Shown piece after piece: positions 8,631 to 17,156 of a stretch of DNA of 64,000 nt (position 1 is its first letter; each line of letters opens with the position of its first letter). The stretch lies in the NCBI GenBank assembly GCA_964568855.1, contig CAZMSD010000003.1, positions 1 through 64,000 on the forward strand, written 5' to 3'. A program made the position numbers and the translations under genes. This stretch comes from CAZMSD01 sp964568855. GTDB taxonomy: Bacteria > CAIWAD01. The notes beneath the pieces are model-generated. The model ran no database searches. It worked only from the letters and a program-made list of their open reading frames with translations, and was not told the DNA's origin.

Positions 8631-10258
8631 ATGAATCACGGTACGCCCGGGCCACGACCTGGCGTATCACGAGATTCGCCCGAGGATCGCCATGCTCCGC
8701 TCCCGACTGCTGGGAAGATCCACGCCGCCTATTCGGCCCTGATCCTGCTGACCACGATCCTGCTCGGCGTGATGGTCACCCGGCGCATCGAGGCGGACGC
8801 CCTGCGCGAAATCGAGCAGGACCTGGGCGTCCGGGCGGTGCTGCTGCGTGATCTCGCGGGACCGGCGCTGGCGGAACCATCCGGCGCTGGCTTCCAGGAA
8901 CGGATCCGGGCCCTGGGTCGCGAGATCTCCACGCGCCTGACGGTGATCGCCCAGGACGGCTCCGTGATCGCCGACTCCGAGGAGGATCCCGCCCGGATGG
9001 ACAACCACGCCGATCGCCCGGAGATCATCTCGGTGCGCAGCCACGGGCGCGGCTTGAGCAGCCGCTACTCGAACACCCTGGGTCAGCGCATGATGTACCT
9101 GGCCCTGCCCGTCCACGGCGAGGGCGGGCGCCTGGGCTAGGTGCGGACCTCGCTGTCGCTGGCGGCCATCGAGGACTGGCTGAGGTTCTTCGGCACGGTG
9201 GTGGTCCTGGCCGGCGGACTGGCCGTCCTACTGGCCCTGGTCCTCGGTTTCTTCCTGGCCCGGCATTTCATCCAGCCGCTGAGTTCAATGACCGGCATGG
9301 CCGAATCCATGACCCGCGGCGACTTCGGGCAGCGGATGCCCTTACGCGCTTGAACGAACTCAGCGAGATCCTTGGCGCCACCCTGGGGGCGGATGCAGAG
9401 CAGCAGGGCCTGCTGCGCAGTATCGGGCCCTCCGGCGAACGCTCGATCGAGCTGTAATCCTCGCCCCTGCACGACGGCCGGGGGGAGCTCGCGGGCGCAG
9501 TGGCGGTCCTGCACGACATGACGGAGCTGCAGCGCCTGGAGACCATCCGGCGGGACTTCGTAACCAACGCCTCCCATGATTTGCAGACCCCCATCTCCGT
9601 GATCCGGGGCATGGTGGAGATCCTCCTGGAAGACCCCGGAATGCTCCCCGAGAAGCGCAGGCACTTCCTCGAGCGGGTCGCCTCCCAGTCCCTGCGCCTC
9701 TCCGCCATAGTGCGGGACCTGCTGGTCCTCTCCCGGGCGGAGAGCGAGGTGGCCGGCCTGGAGCGTGAGACACTCGACCTGTGCGAGATCGTCGGCGGCG
9801 AGGTCCAGGCGCTGGCTCCCGCCTGCGAGGCCCAGGACCGGCAACTGCGACAGCTCCTGCCCGAGGAACCGCTGCAGGTAACGGGCGACGCCAAAGCCTT
9901 GCGCGAGGCGGTCTCCAACCTGCTGGACAACGTCCTGAGGTACACGCCCGCCGAGGGGCGGATCGACGTCGAACTCAAGCGGGAGGGCGATCAGGCCGTG
10001 ATACAGGTCGCGGACACGGGCATCGGAATCGAATCCCTGGACCAGGAACGGATCTTCGAACGCCTCTATCGCGTGGACAAGGCACGCTCCCGCGAACTCG
10101 CCGGCACGGGCCTGGGCCTCTCCATCGTGCGCAACACCGTCCTGGCCCACGGCGGCGAGGCAACGGTCTCGAGCACTCCCGGAGCGGGAAGCACCTTCAG
10201 AGTAAGCCTGCCGGTATCACCGGACCGTGTGATTTCCAGGAGAATTCCGCCGTCTTAA
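8631..10258 (+). pseudogene. phoR: Broken PhoR-type sensor histidine kinase
   Basis: The pieces line up along one PhoR-like kinase: an N-terminal membrane helix, an extracytoplasmic region, a second membrane helix (about 9195-9270), HAMP start, PAS tail, HisKA and HATPase. An in-frame TAG interrupts it at 9138-9140. Near 9345 the HAMP loses about ten codons with a frameshift. The frame resumes as LNELSEILGATL, but most of the PAS domain (about 70 residues by family comparison) is missing, and a TAA falls at 9455-9457. The 3' part (9500-10258) keeps the phospho-acceptor His in SHDLQTP, the N box and GTGLGLSIV. Several independent lesions argue for real decay rather than one assembly error. Confidence 0.85.
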
Positions 10259-10311
10259 CCGTCTCCTAACATGGAGCTCATACAATGGTCCTCTTATCCA
10301 TGGAGGACCGC

Positions 10312-11088
10312 ATGAACAGGATCGCATCCATCGTCGCCTGCCTGGCGCTTCCGGCGCTGCTGCTTAAGGGGGGTTGTGGAAAAGAGAGCAGCCGGGAAGC
10401 CGGCGGACTGTCCGGAACCGTCAGCGTCGACAGCTCCAGCACCGTTTTCCCCATCACCGAAGCCGTGGCCGAGGAATTCCAGCGCGCCGCGGAGAACAAG
10501 ATCGGCTTCATCGAGATGCCCGTGGCCTTCGACGGCATCTCCGTCCTGGTCAATCCGCGCAACGATATCGTGGATTACCTGAGCGTGGAGGAGCTGCGCA
10601 AGATCTGGCAGCCGGGCAGCACCGTCCACAAGTGGAGCGACGTGCGTCGGGGCTGGCCCGATCGCCCCATCAATCCCTACGGCCCGGGCACCGATTCAGG
10701 CACCTTCGACTGTTTCACCAAGGCCGTCAACATCGCCGAGCGTGCCGCCTTCCTCGCGGCTCACGACGCGCTGCCTGAAGTCGGGGACCTGCAATCCATG
10801 GCTGAGGGCGTGCGCATCATGGTCTGTACGAGCCTGGACGCGCTGACCCACACGGACTCCAAGCCGGCTCGCGACGTGCTGACCATGGACGACGACATCG
10901 ACGACGCCAACCGGGAGATGTTCGATCGCCTGCTGAAGGTGGTGCGCGAGCAGCCCGAGGCCGCCGAGCGGGCCCTGCACCTGGTTAGCACCTCACGGCA
11001 CCTCGAGCGGATCGCCGACCACTCCTCCAATATCGCCGAGGACGTGATCTACATGGTCGAGGGCGTCCTGGTTCGCCACAATCTCTGA
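10312..11088 (+). CDS. In-frame fusion remnant: PstS N-terminal part joined to PhoU C-terminal part
   Basis: The 258-residue ORF starts at an ATG with a GGAGG site 6 bases upstream and has a lipoprotein-like leader (LALPALLLKGGC). Residues about 36-140 match a phosphate-binding PstS (VDSSSTVFPITEAVAEEF, PVAFDGISVLVNPRND, NPYGPGTDSGTFDCFT), but the segment after the first motif is missing. From about 141 the sequence is PhoU-like (MAEGVRIM, DDDIDDANREMFDRLL, HLERIADHSSNIAEDVIYMVEG). In intact pst operons, pstC, pstA and pstB lie between these genes, so a deletion appears to have joined them in frame. The product cannot work as a normal PstS or PhoU; whether it is expressed is unknown. Confidence 0.8.
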   Translation: MNRIASIVACLALPALLLKGGCGKESSREAGGLSGTVSVDSSSTVFPITEAVAEEFQRAAENKIGFIEMPVAFDGISVLVNPRNDIVDYLSVEELRKIWQPGSTVHKWSDVRRGWPDRPINPYGPGTDSGTFDCFTKAVNIAERAAFLAAHDALPEVGDLQSMAEGVRIMVCTSLDALTHTDSKPARDVLTMDDDIDDANREMFDRLLKVVREQPEAAERALHLVSTSRHLERIADHSSNIAEDVIYMVEGVLVRHNL

Positions 11089-11113
11089 CAGACCGCTTCC
11101 CCCGCGGCCGAAC

Positions 11114-11641
11114 TCAGTCCAGGAAGCTCAGATCCGCCGGTTCGTAGTACTCCCGCGGGTGCGCGCAGGAGGGGCATTTCTTCGGCGGCTCGGTCCCCTC
11201 GTGCACGTAGCCGCAGACCGAGCACTTCCAGGCGATGGGCTCGTCCCGCTTGTAGACCGTGCCCTTCTCCACCATGTCGAGCAGCTTCAGGTAGCGGTCT
11301 CGATGGCGGGCTTCGATCTTGGCTATCTGCCGGAACAGGTTGGCCGCCTTTTTGTTGCCTTCCGCCTCGGCGTCCCGGGCGAAGTCGGGGTACATGGTGG
11401 TGGTCTCGTAGTCCTCGCCGGCGATGGCTTCCTTCAGGTTGGCCGCGGTGTCCCCGAGTTTCCCCAGCAGCAGGAAGTGATCCTTGGCGTGCCGCCGCTC
11501 GTTGTCGGCCGTCTCCTCGAATAGCCTGGCGATGTAGTGATAGCCTTCCTTGCGGGCCACGGCCGCGAAAAAGGTGTACATGTTCCTCGCCTGCGATTCT
11601 CCCGCGAAGGCGGCTTTCAGGTTTTCTTCGGTCTTGCTCAT
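11114..11641 (-). CDS. rbr: Rubrerythrin
   Basis: Rubrerythrin is a cytoplasmic non-haem di-iron peroxidase that protects against hydrogen peroxide. The 175-residue protein has the four-helix ferritin-like domain, with the Glu/His iron ligands in AFAGESQARNMY, ETADNERRHAKDH, EDYETTTMYPDFARDAEAEG and IAKIEARHRDRY. A C-terminal rubredoxin domain follows, with CSVCGY and CPSCAHP. The length is normal. It is transcribed away from the kinase at 11836, across a 194-bp intergenic region. Confidence 0.96.
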   Translation of the reverse strand: MSKTEENLKAAFAGESQARNMYTFFAAVARKEGYHYIARLFEETADNERRHAKDHFLLLGKLGDTAANLKEAIAGEDYETTTMYPDFARDAEAEGNKKAANLFRQIAKIEARHRDRYLKLLDMVEKGTVYKRDEPIAWKCSVCGYVHEGTEPPKKCPSCAHPREYYEPADLSFLD

Positions 11642-11835
11642 CGGGTTCCTCCTTGCTTCGGCTGATTACCCTGAATATGCAAATCCCGAAGTTGTCTTCG
11701 CCATCCGCCGGGTTCCCTGCCCGGGCCGTCCGAATCACCGCAGGCTCACCTAAATCTCGCCTCCCGGCTTGCCGATCTGTTCCATATGCCGGTAAGTCCG
11801 GCAGATCCTCTCGATGAGGAAGGGAGCTTTGCTGC

Positions 11836-13485
11836 ATGAGCGCGGATTCTCCTCCGGCGGACGCCGCCCGCCTCAGCCCCGATTTCCTGCTGGCCGACCG
11901 GGAAGAGCCACCTCCCGAGGCCTCGCGGAGGATCCAGGCCATCCTGGAGAACATTCCCCACCTGGTCCTGTTGCTGGACCTAGATGGAAGGGTGCGCACG
12001 GCCAACCGGGGCCTGCTGAACCTGGACCGCGGGGAGCTGGCCGGCCGGATGCTCTGGGAGATCCTGCCCGGCGTCGAGGAGGACGAGCTTCGCTCCCTGC
12101 TGCGCAGCGCCGCCGAGGATCTCAAGCACGTGGAATTCTACTGCGAGGCGCCGGGAACGGAGGGCGGGGCAGTTCACCTCTCCAACAGCGTGGGTCCCGT
12201 CTCGCTCGACGGCCGGCTGGATTCCCTGGTGCTGGTTTCACGTGATACAACGCACGGCCGGCGGGTCGAGAAGACCCTGCGCCGGCTCGCGGAGGCGGTC
12301 GAACAGACGCACGAGAGCGTGGTGATCACCGATGCTGAAGGGGCCATCCAGTACGTCAATCCCGCTTTCGAGGCAATCACCGGCTATACGCGCGAGGAGG
12401 CGCTCGGCGAGAACCCGCGGATCCTGAAAAGCGGCCTGCAGGACCAGGCCTTCTACGAGGACCTGTGGAACACCATCTCCGGCGGGAAACCCTGGAAAGG
12501 GCGCTTCAGCAACCGCCGCAGGGACGGCACGGTCTACATCGAGGAAACGGCCATCTCCCCGGTCAAGGATCCCCGGGGTCGCATCGTCAGCTACGTCGCC
12601 GTGAAGCGGGAGATTACCGAGAAACTGGACCTGGAGGCCAAGTTCCAGCAGAGCCAGAAGCTGGAATCCATCGGGCGGCTGGCCGCCGGCATCGCCCACG
12701 AGATCAACACGCCGATCCAGTACGTCAGCGACAACACGGTCTTTCTCAAGCGCGCTTTCGGCCTGCTGATCAACGCCATGCACGGCTTCGAGCAGCTGCT
12801 GGAGGCCGCAGGCCGTGATACCCTCACTCCGGAGGCGCTCAGGGAGGCCGAGCGGGCCGCCAGGATGACCAAGGTGGATTTCCTGCTGAAACAGGTGCCG
12901 CGCGCCGTCGAACAGTCGATCGAAGGCCTGGAACGGGTGGCGCACATCGTGGGCGCCATGAAGGAGTTCTCCCATCCCAACCAGGGCCGGATGCAGCCGC
13001 TCGACCTGGCTCACGCCATCGAGACCACGGTCACCGTGTCACGCAACGAGTGGAAATACGTGGCGGAAGTCGAGACGGATTTCGATCCCGAGCTGCCGCC
13101 GGTCCCCTGTCGGCGGAACGAGATCAACCAGGTCCTGCTGAACCTGATTGTCAACGCCGCCCAGGCCATCGCCGAGCTCACGGACGGCGGAAGCGCGGGC
13201 AAGGGCAGGATCACGATCGAGACCCGCTGCGAGGACGACCTGGCGGTGATCAGGATCGGCGACACGGGTCCTGGAGTTCCCGAGCAGATCCGGGAACTGA
13301 TCTTCGAGCCCTTCTTCACGACCAAGAAGGTCGGCAAGGGCACGGGCCAGGGACTGGCCATCGCTAGGCACGTGGTGGTCGAAAAGCACGGCGGGGAACT
13401 GCTCGTGGAGTCCGAACCGGGCTCGGGCAGCGTTTTCGTGATCATGCTGCCGCTCGAGCAGGAGCCGCAGGGGGAGGAAACATGA
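11836..13485 (+). CDS. Cytoplasmic PAS-PAS sensor histidine kinase
   Basis: The 549-residue protein has no membrane helices. It contains two PAS domains (about 30-135 and 150-265; the second includes the GYTREEALGENPRILKSG signature), then a dimerisation/phosphorylation domain with AAGIAHEINTPIQYV, and a HATPase domain with N, G1 and G2 boxes (LLNLIVNAAQAI, GDTGPGVPEQI, GTGQGLAI). It overlaps the next gene by 4 bases (ATGA), so it probably signals to the two receivers downstream. Its second PAS domain closely resembles that of the kinase at 41944, which suggests recent duplication. The ligand is unknown. Confidence 0.9.
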   Translation: MSADSPPADAARLSPDFLLADREEPPPEASRRIQAILENIPHLVLLLDLDGRVRTANRGLLNLDRGELAGRMLWEILPGVEEDELRSLLRSAAEDLKHVEFYCEAPGTEGGAVHLSNSVGPVSLDGRLDSLVLVSRDTTHGRRVEKTLRRLAEAVEQTHESVVITDAEGAIQYVNPAFEAITGYTREEALGENPRILKSGLQDQAFYEDLWNTISGGKPWKGRFSNRRRDGTVYIEETAISPVKDPRGRIVSYVAVKREITEKLDLEAKFQQSQKLESIGRLAAGIAHEINTPIQYVSDNTVFLKRAFGLLINAMHGFEQLLEAAGRDTLTPEALREAERAARMTKVDFLLKQVPRAVEQSIEGLERVAHIVGAMKEFSHPNQGRMQPLDLAHAIETTVTVSRNEWKYVAEVETDFDPELPPVPCRRNEINQVLLNLIVNAAQAIAELTDGGSAGKGRITIETRCEDDLAVIRIGDTGPGVPEQIRELIFEPFFTTKKVGKGTGQGLAIARHVVVEKHGGELLVESEPGSGSVFVIMLPLEQEPQGEET

Positions 13486-14666
13486 GAATCCTCTTCGTAG
13501 ACGACGAACCGCGGATCCTCGAAGGCATCGAGCGCATGCTCTTCCACAAGGCCGACGAGTGGGAGATCATCTGTCTCACGAGCGGTGAGGCCGCCATGGC
13601 CGAGCTGGAGAGCGCCCGCTACGACGTGATCGTCACCGACATGCGCATGCCCGGCATGGACGGAGCGGCCGTGCTGCGGGAGGTCCACCAGCGCTACCCC
13701 GGGCTCATCCGCATCGTGCTCTCCGGCTATACCGAACTGGAAGCCGCGGCGCGGGCGGTTCCCGTGGCTCACCAGTTTCTGACCAAGCCCTGCAGCGCGG
13801 AAGTGCTGGAGGAAGTCATCCGGCGGGCCTGCAGCCTGCAGGAGTTGTTGAGCGACGAGGCGATCAAGCGGGCGGTGGGACACATCGACTCGCTGCCCTC
13901 GGCACCCAGGGTTTACACGGAACTGACCCAGGCCCTGGCCGATCCACGGACGGACGCCAAGACCGTGTCGCACATCATCGGTCGCGATCCGGCAATGAGC
14001 GCCAAGATCCTCCAGCTCGTCAACTCCTCGTTCTTCGGCAGGCCGGCCAAGATCACCAGCATCCAGCTGGCCGTGGTCTGCCTCGGCTTCCGCATGGTCA
14101 AGAATCTTGCCCTGTCCGTGGAAGTCTTCGTCAATCCCCCGGCCGCCGGCGTAATCCGCGGGTTCTCCATCGACGAGCTCCAGAACCACTCGCTGCACAC
14201 GGCAGCCCTGTCGACCTTGATCCTCGACGACAGGCACGCGGCCAACGACGCCTTCATGGCGGGCATGCTGCACGACATCGGCAAGCTGATCCTGGCGGCC
14301 GAACTTCCCGCGCGATTTGCCGAGTGCCTGTCGCTGGCCCGGACGGATGGACGCCCCCTGCACGCCGTGGAAAAGGAGATGCTGGGCATCACCCACGCCG
14401 AGATCGGCGCCTGCCTGCTCGGTGTGTGGGGCCTGCCTTACCCGATCGTCGAAGCCGTGGCCAGCCACCATGCACCCGAGCGCGTGCCCCTGCGCTCGGC
14501 CATGGGAGTACTGGAAGCCGTGCATGTCGCCGATTGCCTGGTGCGCGGGAACCCCCTGAATCCCTTCTTAACTCAAGAGCTGGAACTGCAGGACAAGCTA
14601 GCCGACTGGAGCAGGCTGGCGGAGGTCCTGGATCAGGGCAACGGAGTGATACAATCCGATGACTGA
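13482..14666 (+). CDS. Response regulator with HDOD output domain
   Basis: The 394-residue protein has a receiver domain (residues 1-120; phospho-acceptor D53 in VTDMRMPG; K in LTKPCS) followed by an HDOD domain (about 135-330, including DPAMSAKILQLVNSSFFG and MLHDIGKLIL). HDOD domains are HD-like modules, usually non-enzymatic, in signalling proteins. Translation is coupled to the kinase before it, and its end overlaps the start of the next regulator by 8 bases. The three genes form one phosphorelay operon; the output is unknown. Confidence 0.9.
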   Translation: MRILFVDDEPRILEGIERMLFHKADEWEIICLTSGEAAMAELESARYDVIVTDMRMPGMDGAAVLREVHQRYPGLIRIVLSGYTELEAAARAVPVAHQFLTKPCSAEVLEEVIRRACSLQELLSDEAIKRAVGHIDSLPSAPRVYTELTQALADPRTDAKTVSHIIGRDPAMSAKILQLVNSSFFGRPAKITSIQLAVVCLGFRMVKNLALSVEVFVNPPAAGVIRGFSIDELQNHSLHTAALSTLILDDRHAANDAFMAGMLHDIGKLILAAELPARFAECLSLARTDGRPLHAVEKEMLGITHAEIGACLLGVWGLPYPIVEAVASHHAPERVPLRSAMGVLEAVHVADCLVRGNPLNPFLTQELELQDKLADWSRLAEVLDQGNGVIQSDD

Positions 14667-15792
14667 ATCGTACGACAACCGGCGAGTTCTCTGCGTGGAC
14701 GACGAGACCAACGTGCTCGAGGGTCTCGAGCGCAGCCTGTTCGAGAGCTTCGACGTGCTGACCGCCAAAAGCGGCGCCGACGGTCTGGGCCTGATTCGCG
14801 CCGAAGGGCCCTTCGCGGCCGTCGTCTCGGACATGCGCATGCCCGAAATGGACGGCGCGGCCTTCCTGTCCGCCGTCAAGCGAAACGCCCCCGACACGGT
14901 CCGGATCCTGCTCACGGGCCACGCCGACGTGGACGCGGCGATCGCGGCCGTCAACCGGGGAAACATCTACCGCTTCCTCTGCAAGCCCTGCCCGCAGGAC
15001 CAGCTGGTGGACACGCTCGAAGAGGCGATCCGCCTCTTCCGCCTGGTGACCGCCGAGCGCGACCTGCTGGAGAAGACCCTCAAGGGCTCGGTGAAGGTGC
15101 TGACCGACGTGCTCAGCCTCGCGGCGCCGGTGGCCTTCAGCCGGGCCGGGCCGCTCAAGAGCTACATTTCCCACATGGTCAAGTACCTCGAGCTGAAGGG
15201 CGGGTGGAAGTTCGAACTCGCCGCCATGCTCTCCCAGATCGGTTGTATCACACTGCCGACGGACACGCTCGACAGGGTCTATGCCGGAAGGGAGATCAGC
15301 GAGAGCGAACAGAAGATGCTGGAGGCGCACCCGGAAACGGGCTACCGGCTGCTGAGCAATATCCCGCGCCTGGAGCCCATCGCTGAGATGATCCGCCGCC
15401 AGGACGACCTGGATGCCGGTGGTCCCTGCACCGAAGAAGTGAAAACGGGCGCCATGATGCTCAAGGCCGCCCAGGCGGTGGATCTGCTTGTAACACAGGG
15501 ACAACTGGTGCACGTGGCCGCCAGGCAGCTGCAATCAAGCGAGAAATACGACCAGCAGTTGCTGATCGCGCTCGAGGACTACCGCCGCAGCGAGGGCTCC
15601 GAGGTCGTCAAGTCCCTGCGGGTCAAGGAGCTGCGCACCTTCATGATCCTGGCCGAGGACGTACGCGCCGCCAACGGCTACGTCATCTTCAAGAAGGACC
15701 GCGAGATCAACAACGCGCTGCTCGAGAAGCTGAGCAACTTCGCCGCCGGCATCGGAGTGATCGAACCGATCCGCGTGAAGATCCCCACGTGA
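14659..15792 (+). CDS. Response regulator with degenerate HD-GYP-like domain
   Basis: The 377-residue protein has an N-terminal receiver (D58 in VVSDMRMPEMDG; K in LCKPCPQ) and a middle region resembling RpfG/HD-GYP regulators (SNIPRLEPIAEMIR). The metal-binding HD pair expected in 'LLHDIG' reads LSQIG here (S192-Q193), and the GYP signature is absent. It is probably unable to cleave cyclic di-GMP and may act by binding. The C-terminal 80 residues (RVKELRTFMILAEDV onward) match nothing I recognise firmly. It is the last gene of the three-gene operon. Confidence 0.8.
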   Translation: MTESYDNRRVLCVDDETNVLEGLERSLFESFDVLTAKSGADGLGLIRAEGPFAAVVSDMRMPEMDGAAFLSAVKRNAPDTVRILLTGHADVDAAIAAVNRGNIYRFLCKPCPQDQLVDTLEEAIRLFRLVTAERDLLEKTLKGSVKVLTDVLSLAAPVAFSRAGPLKSYISHMVKYLELKGGWKFELAAMLSQIGCITLPTDTLDRVYAGREISESEQKMLEAHPETGYRLLSNIPRLEPIAEMIRRQDDLDAGGPCTEEVKTGAMMLKAAQAVDLLVTQGQLVHVAARQLQSSEKYDQQLLIALEDYRRSEGSEVVKSLRVKELRTFMILAEDVRAANGYVIFKKDREINNALLEKLSNFAAGIGVIEPIRVKIPT

Positions 15793-15817
15793 TACGATGT
15801 GATGCGTTGTGATTCGA

Positions 15818-16255
15818 TCAGTGAGCCTGACCGCCGGATTGAGTCGCCACTGCCAGCCAGCGCCCATGGCGCCTGATCCAGACGCGCAGGTAGGGAAACC
15901 GCCCCTCCAGTTCCTCCTCCTCGTGCGACCACTTCACGAAGGTCCGCGCGGTCGCCACGGCGCAGTCGCCGTGGACGGCGATCCGGATGTCCTCGTGACT
16001 CAGGGCGAGAATGGACCGGCCGGCGGATTTCATGTCAGCGAGCACCTCCGATTTGCCGCGTCTCCGACCGTCCAGACCGATCCCTATAAAGTCATCGGCC
16101 AGAAGATGTTCGATCGCGTTGACATCTCCGCTTAGGGCGGCGGCCGCGAATTCCCGCTCCATCCGCGTGAGCTCCGAGACGATCCCGGAGTCATCCTGCA
16201 TCGAGCAACCCAGGACGATCAGTGCAAGGGCGGTTGCGAGTAGAACGTACTTCAT
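15818..16255 (-). CDS. SnoaL/DUF4440-like lipoprotein
   Basis: Starting at the ATG at 16255, which has a GGGAG site 8 bases upstream, the 145-residue product has a lipoprotein signal (MKYVLLATALALIVLGC; lipid Cys at 17). A DUF4440/SnoaL-like fold follows (MEREFAAAALSGDVNAIEHLLADDFIGIG ending in RVWIRRHGRWLAVATQS). These cone-shaped folds often bind small molecules; no catalytic claim can be made. A longer reading from 16432 runs through the acetyltransferase gene in another frame and is not credible. The 5' end overlaps the acetyltransferase 3' end by about 65 bases. Confidence 0.7.
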   Translation of the reverse strand: MKYVLLATALALIVLGCSMQDDSGIVSELTRMEREFAAAALSGDVNAIEHLLADDFIGIGLDGRRRGKSEVLADMKSAGRSILALSHEDIRIAVHGDCAVATARTFVKWSHEEEELEGRFPYLRVWIRRHGRWLAVATQSGGQAH

Positions 16256-16724
16256 GAGTGCTGCTCCCATCAACGAGTAACACGTGAGTTGCCGAGGAAT
16301 ACCCGTCAATCCGGCGAAAGCCAATTCTCGCATAGAACTCGGCTGCCGCCGCGCTGTCCGTCCTGAGGCGGAGAACTCGAAACCGGTCTGTCGCCGCGCT
16401 GCGGACAGCATCGACCAGCTGCCGGCCCACACTGCGCCCGCGCATCGATGGATCGACGTACAGCCGGCGAACGCGTCCGCTGTGCAGGTCCGATTCGTAG
16501 GGGTCGATGTTCAGCCCGCAGATTCCAGCCGGCCGGCCGCCGCTGCGCGCAATGAACAGGGCTTCGCCATCGCGGTCGAACCGGTTTGTTCCAGATTCCC
16601 AATCCTGCTGCAGGCGCCGAAGGAACTGGAAACCCTCGGTGATACTCGCCTCAATCAGCATTGTCAAGTCGGCGGGAAGGGAATCAACGGGCTGAACAAC
16701 GACTCTCATGCACTGCCGGTCCAT
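16191..16724 (-). CDS. GNAT family N-acetyltransferase
   Basis: The 177-residue product has GNAT features: the acetyl-CoA-binding segment VRRLYVDPSMRGRSVGRQLVDAV (motif A, R/Q-x-x-G-x-G/A form), preceded by GRPAGICGLNIDP, and YARIGFRRIDGY near the end. The acceptor is unknown. The start is uncertain between ATGs at 16724 and 16709, and neither has a strong ribosome site. Upstream reading runs into the tandem repeat and the N gap, so a longer N-terminus cannot be judged. The C-terminal end overlaps the lipoprotein start, so the last 20 or so residues may be a run-on. Confidence 0.75.
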   Translation of the reverse strand: MDRQCMRVVVQPVDSLPADLTMLIEASITEGFQFLRRLQQDWESGTNRFDRDGEALFIARSGGRPAGICGLNIDPYESDLHSGRVRRLYVDPSMRGRSVGRQLVDAVRSAATDRFRVLRLRTDSAAAAEFYARIGFRRIDGYSSATHVLLVDGSSTHEVRSTRNRPCTDRPGLLDAG

Positions 16725-16737
16725 AACTTCTCGGTCA

Positions 16738-17114
16738 TCACCGCGGCGAAGCGCAGCCGGGTCCGCTCCTGACGCGGCTTGAATCGTGGTGCCGATGTGA
16801 GCTGACGATTGCCGTGTCTGAGCGGCGAGGCGCAGCCGGGTCCGCTTCAGACACNNNNNNNNNNNNNNNNNNNNNNNNNNNNNNNNNNNNNNNNNNNNNN
16901 NNNNNNNNNNNNNNNNNNNNNNNNNNNNNNNNNNNNNNNNNNNNNNNNNNNNNNGGTTGAAATAGCGGTACGGCCATGCCGTGGCGGAAGCCGTGTCTGA
17001 GCGGCGAGGCGCAGCCGGGTCCGCTCCAGACACGGTTGAAATAGCGGTACGGCCATGCCGTGGCGGAAGCCGTGTCTGAGCGGCGAGGTGCAGCCGGGTC
17101 CGCTCCAGACACGG
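16738..17114. repeat. Tandem 79-bp units built on a long hairpin (BIME-like), interrupted by an assembly gap
   Basis: Three good copies of a 43-45 bp palindromic module lie at 16812-16854, 16991-17035 and 17070-17114, with a decayed copy near 16741-16778. Each has outer arms GTGTCTG and CAGACAC and inner arms AGCGG and CCGCT around a 16-base loop. Two copies of an identical 34-bp linker (about 16957-16990 and 17036-17069) give a 79-bp period. The linker itself can fold (ACGGC/GCCGT). The copy at 16812 runs straight into the Ns, so the true copy number is unknown. Confidence 0.85.
16855..16954. other. Assembly gap of exactly 100 N
   Basis: One hundred consecutive undetermined bases lie inside the tandem repeat. 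Exactly 100 suggests a scaffolding placeholder rather than a measured length. Confidence 0.98.
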
Positions 17115-17156
17115 CTGAAATCGCAGTGCCGCCTCGCGGCATCCGCGATTTCAGCC
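17113..17156. terminator. Large nested hairpin at the rtcB 3' end
   Basis: Perfect 12-bp arms (17113-17124 and 17145-17156) enclose a second 6-bp stem (17127-17132 and 17136-17141). The rtcB stop codon at 17151-17153 is inside the right arm. No T-run follows in the direction of rtcB transcription, so it may protect the mRNA end or be another REP-like unit of the adjacent array rather than an intrinsic terminator. Confidence 0.5.

Noticed and set aside
16738..17114. Second CRISPR array
   Set aside because: The linkers between palindromes are identical to each other, unlike spacers, and no further cas genes are near; this is a tandem palindromic repeat.
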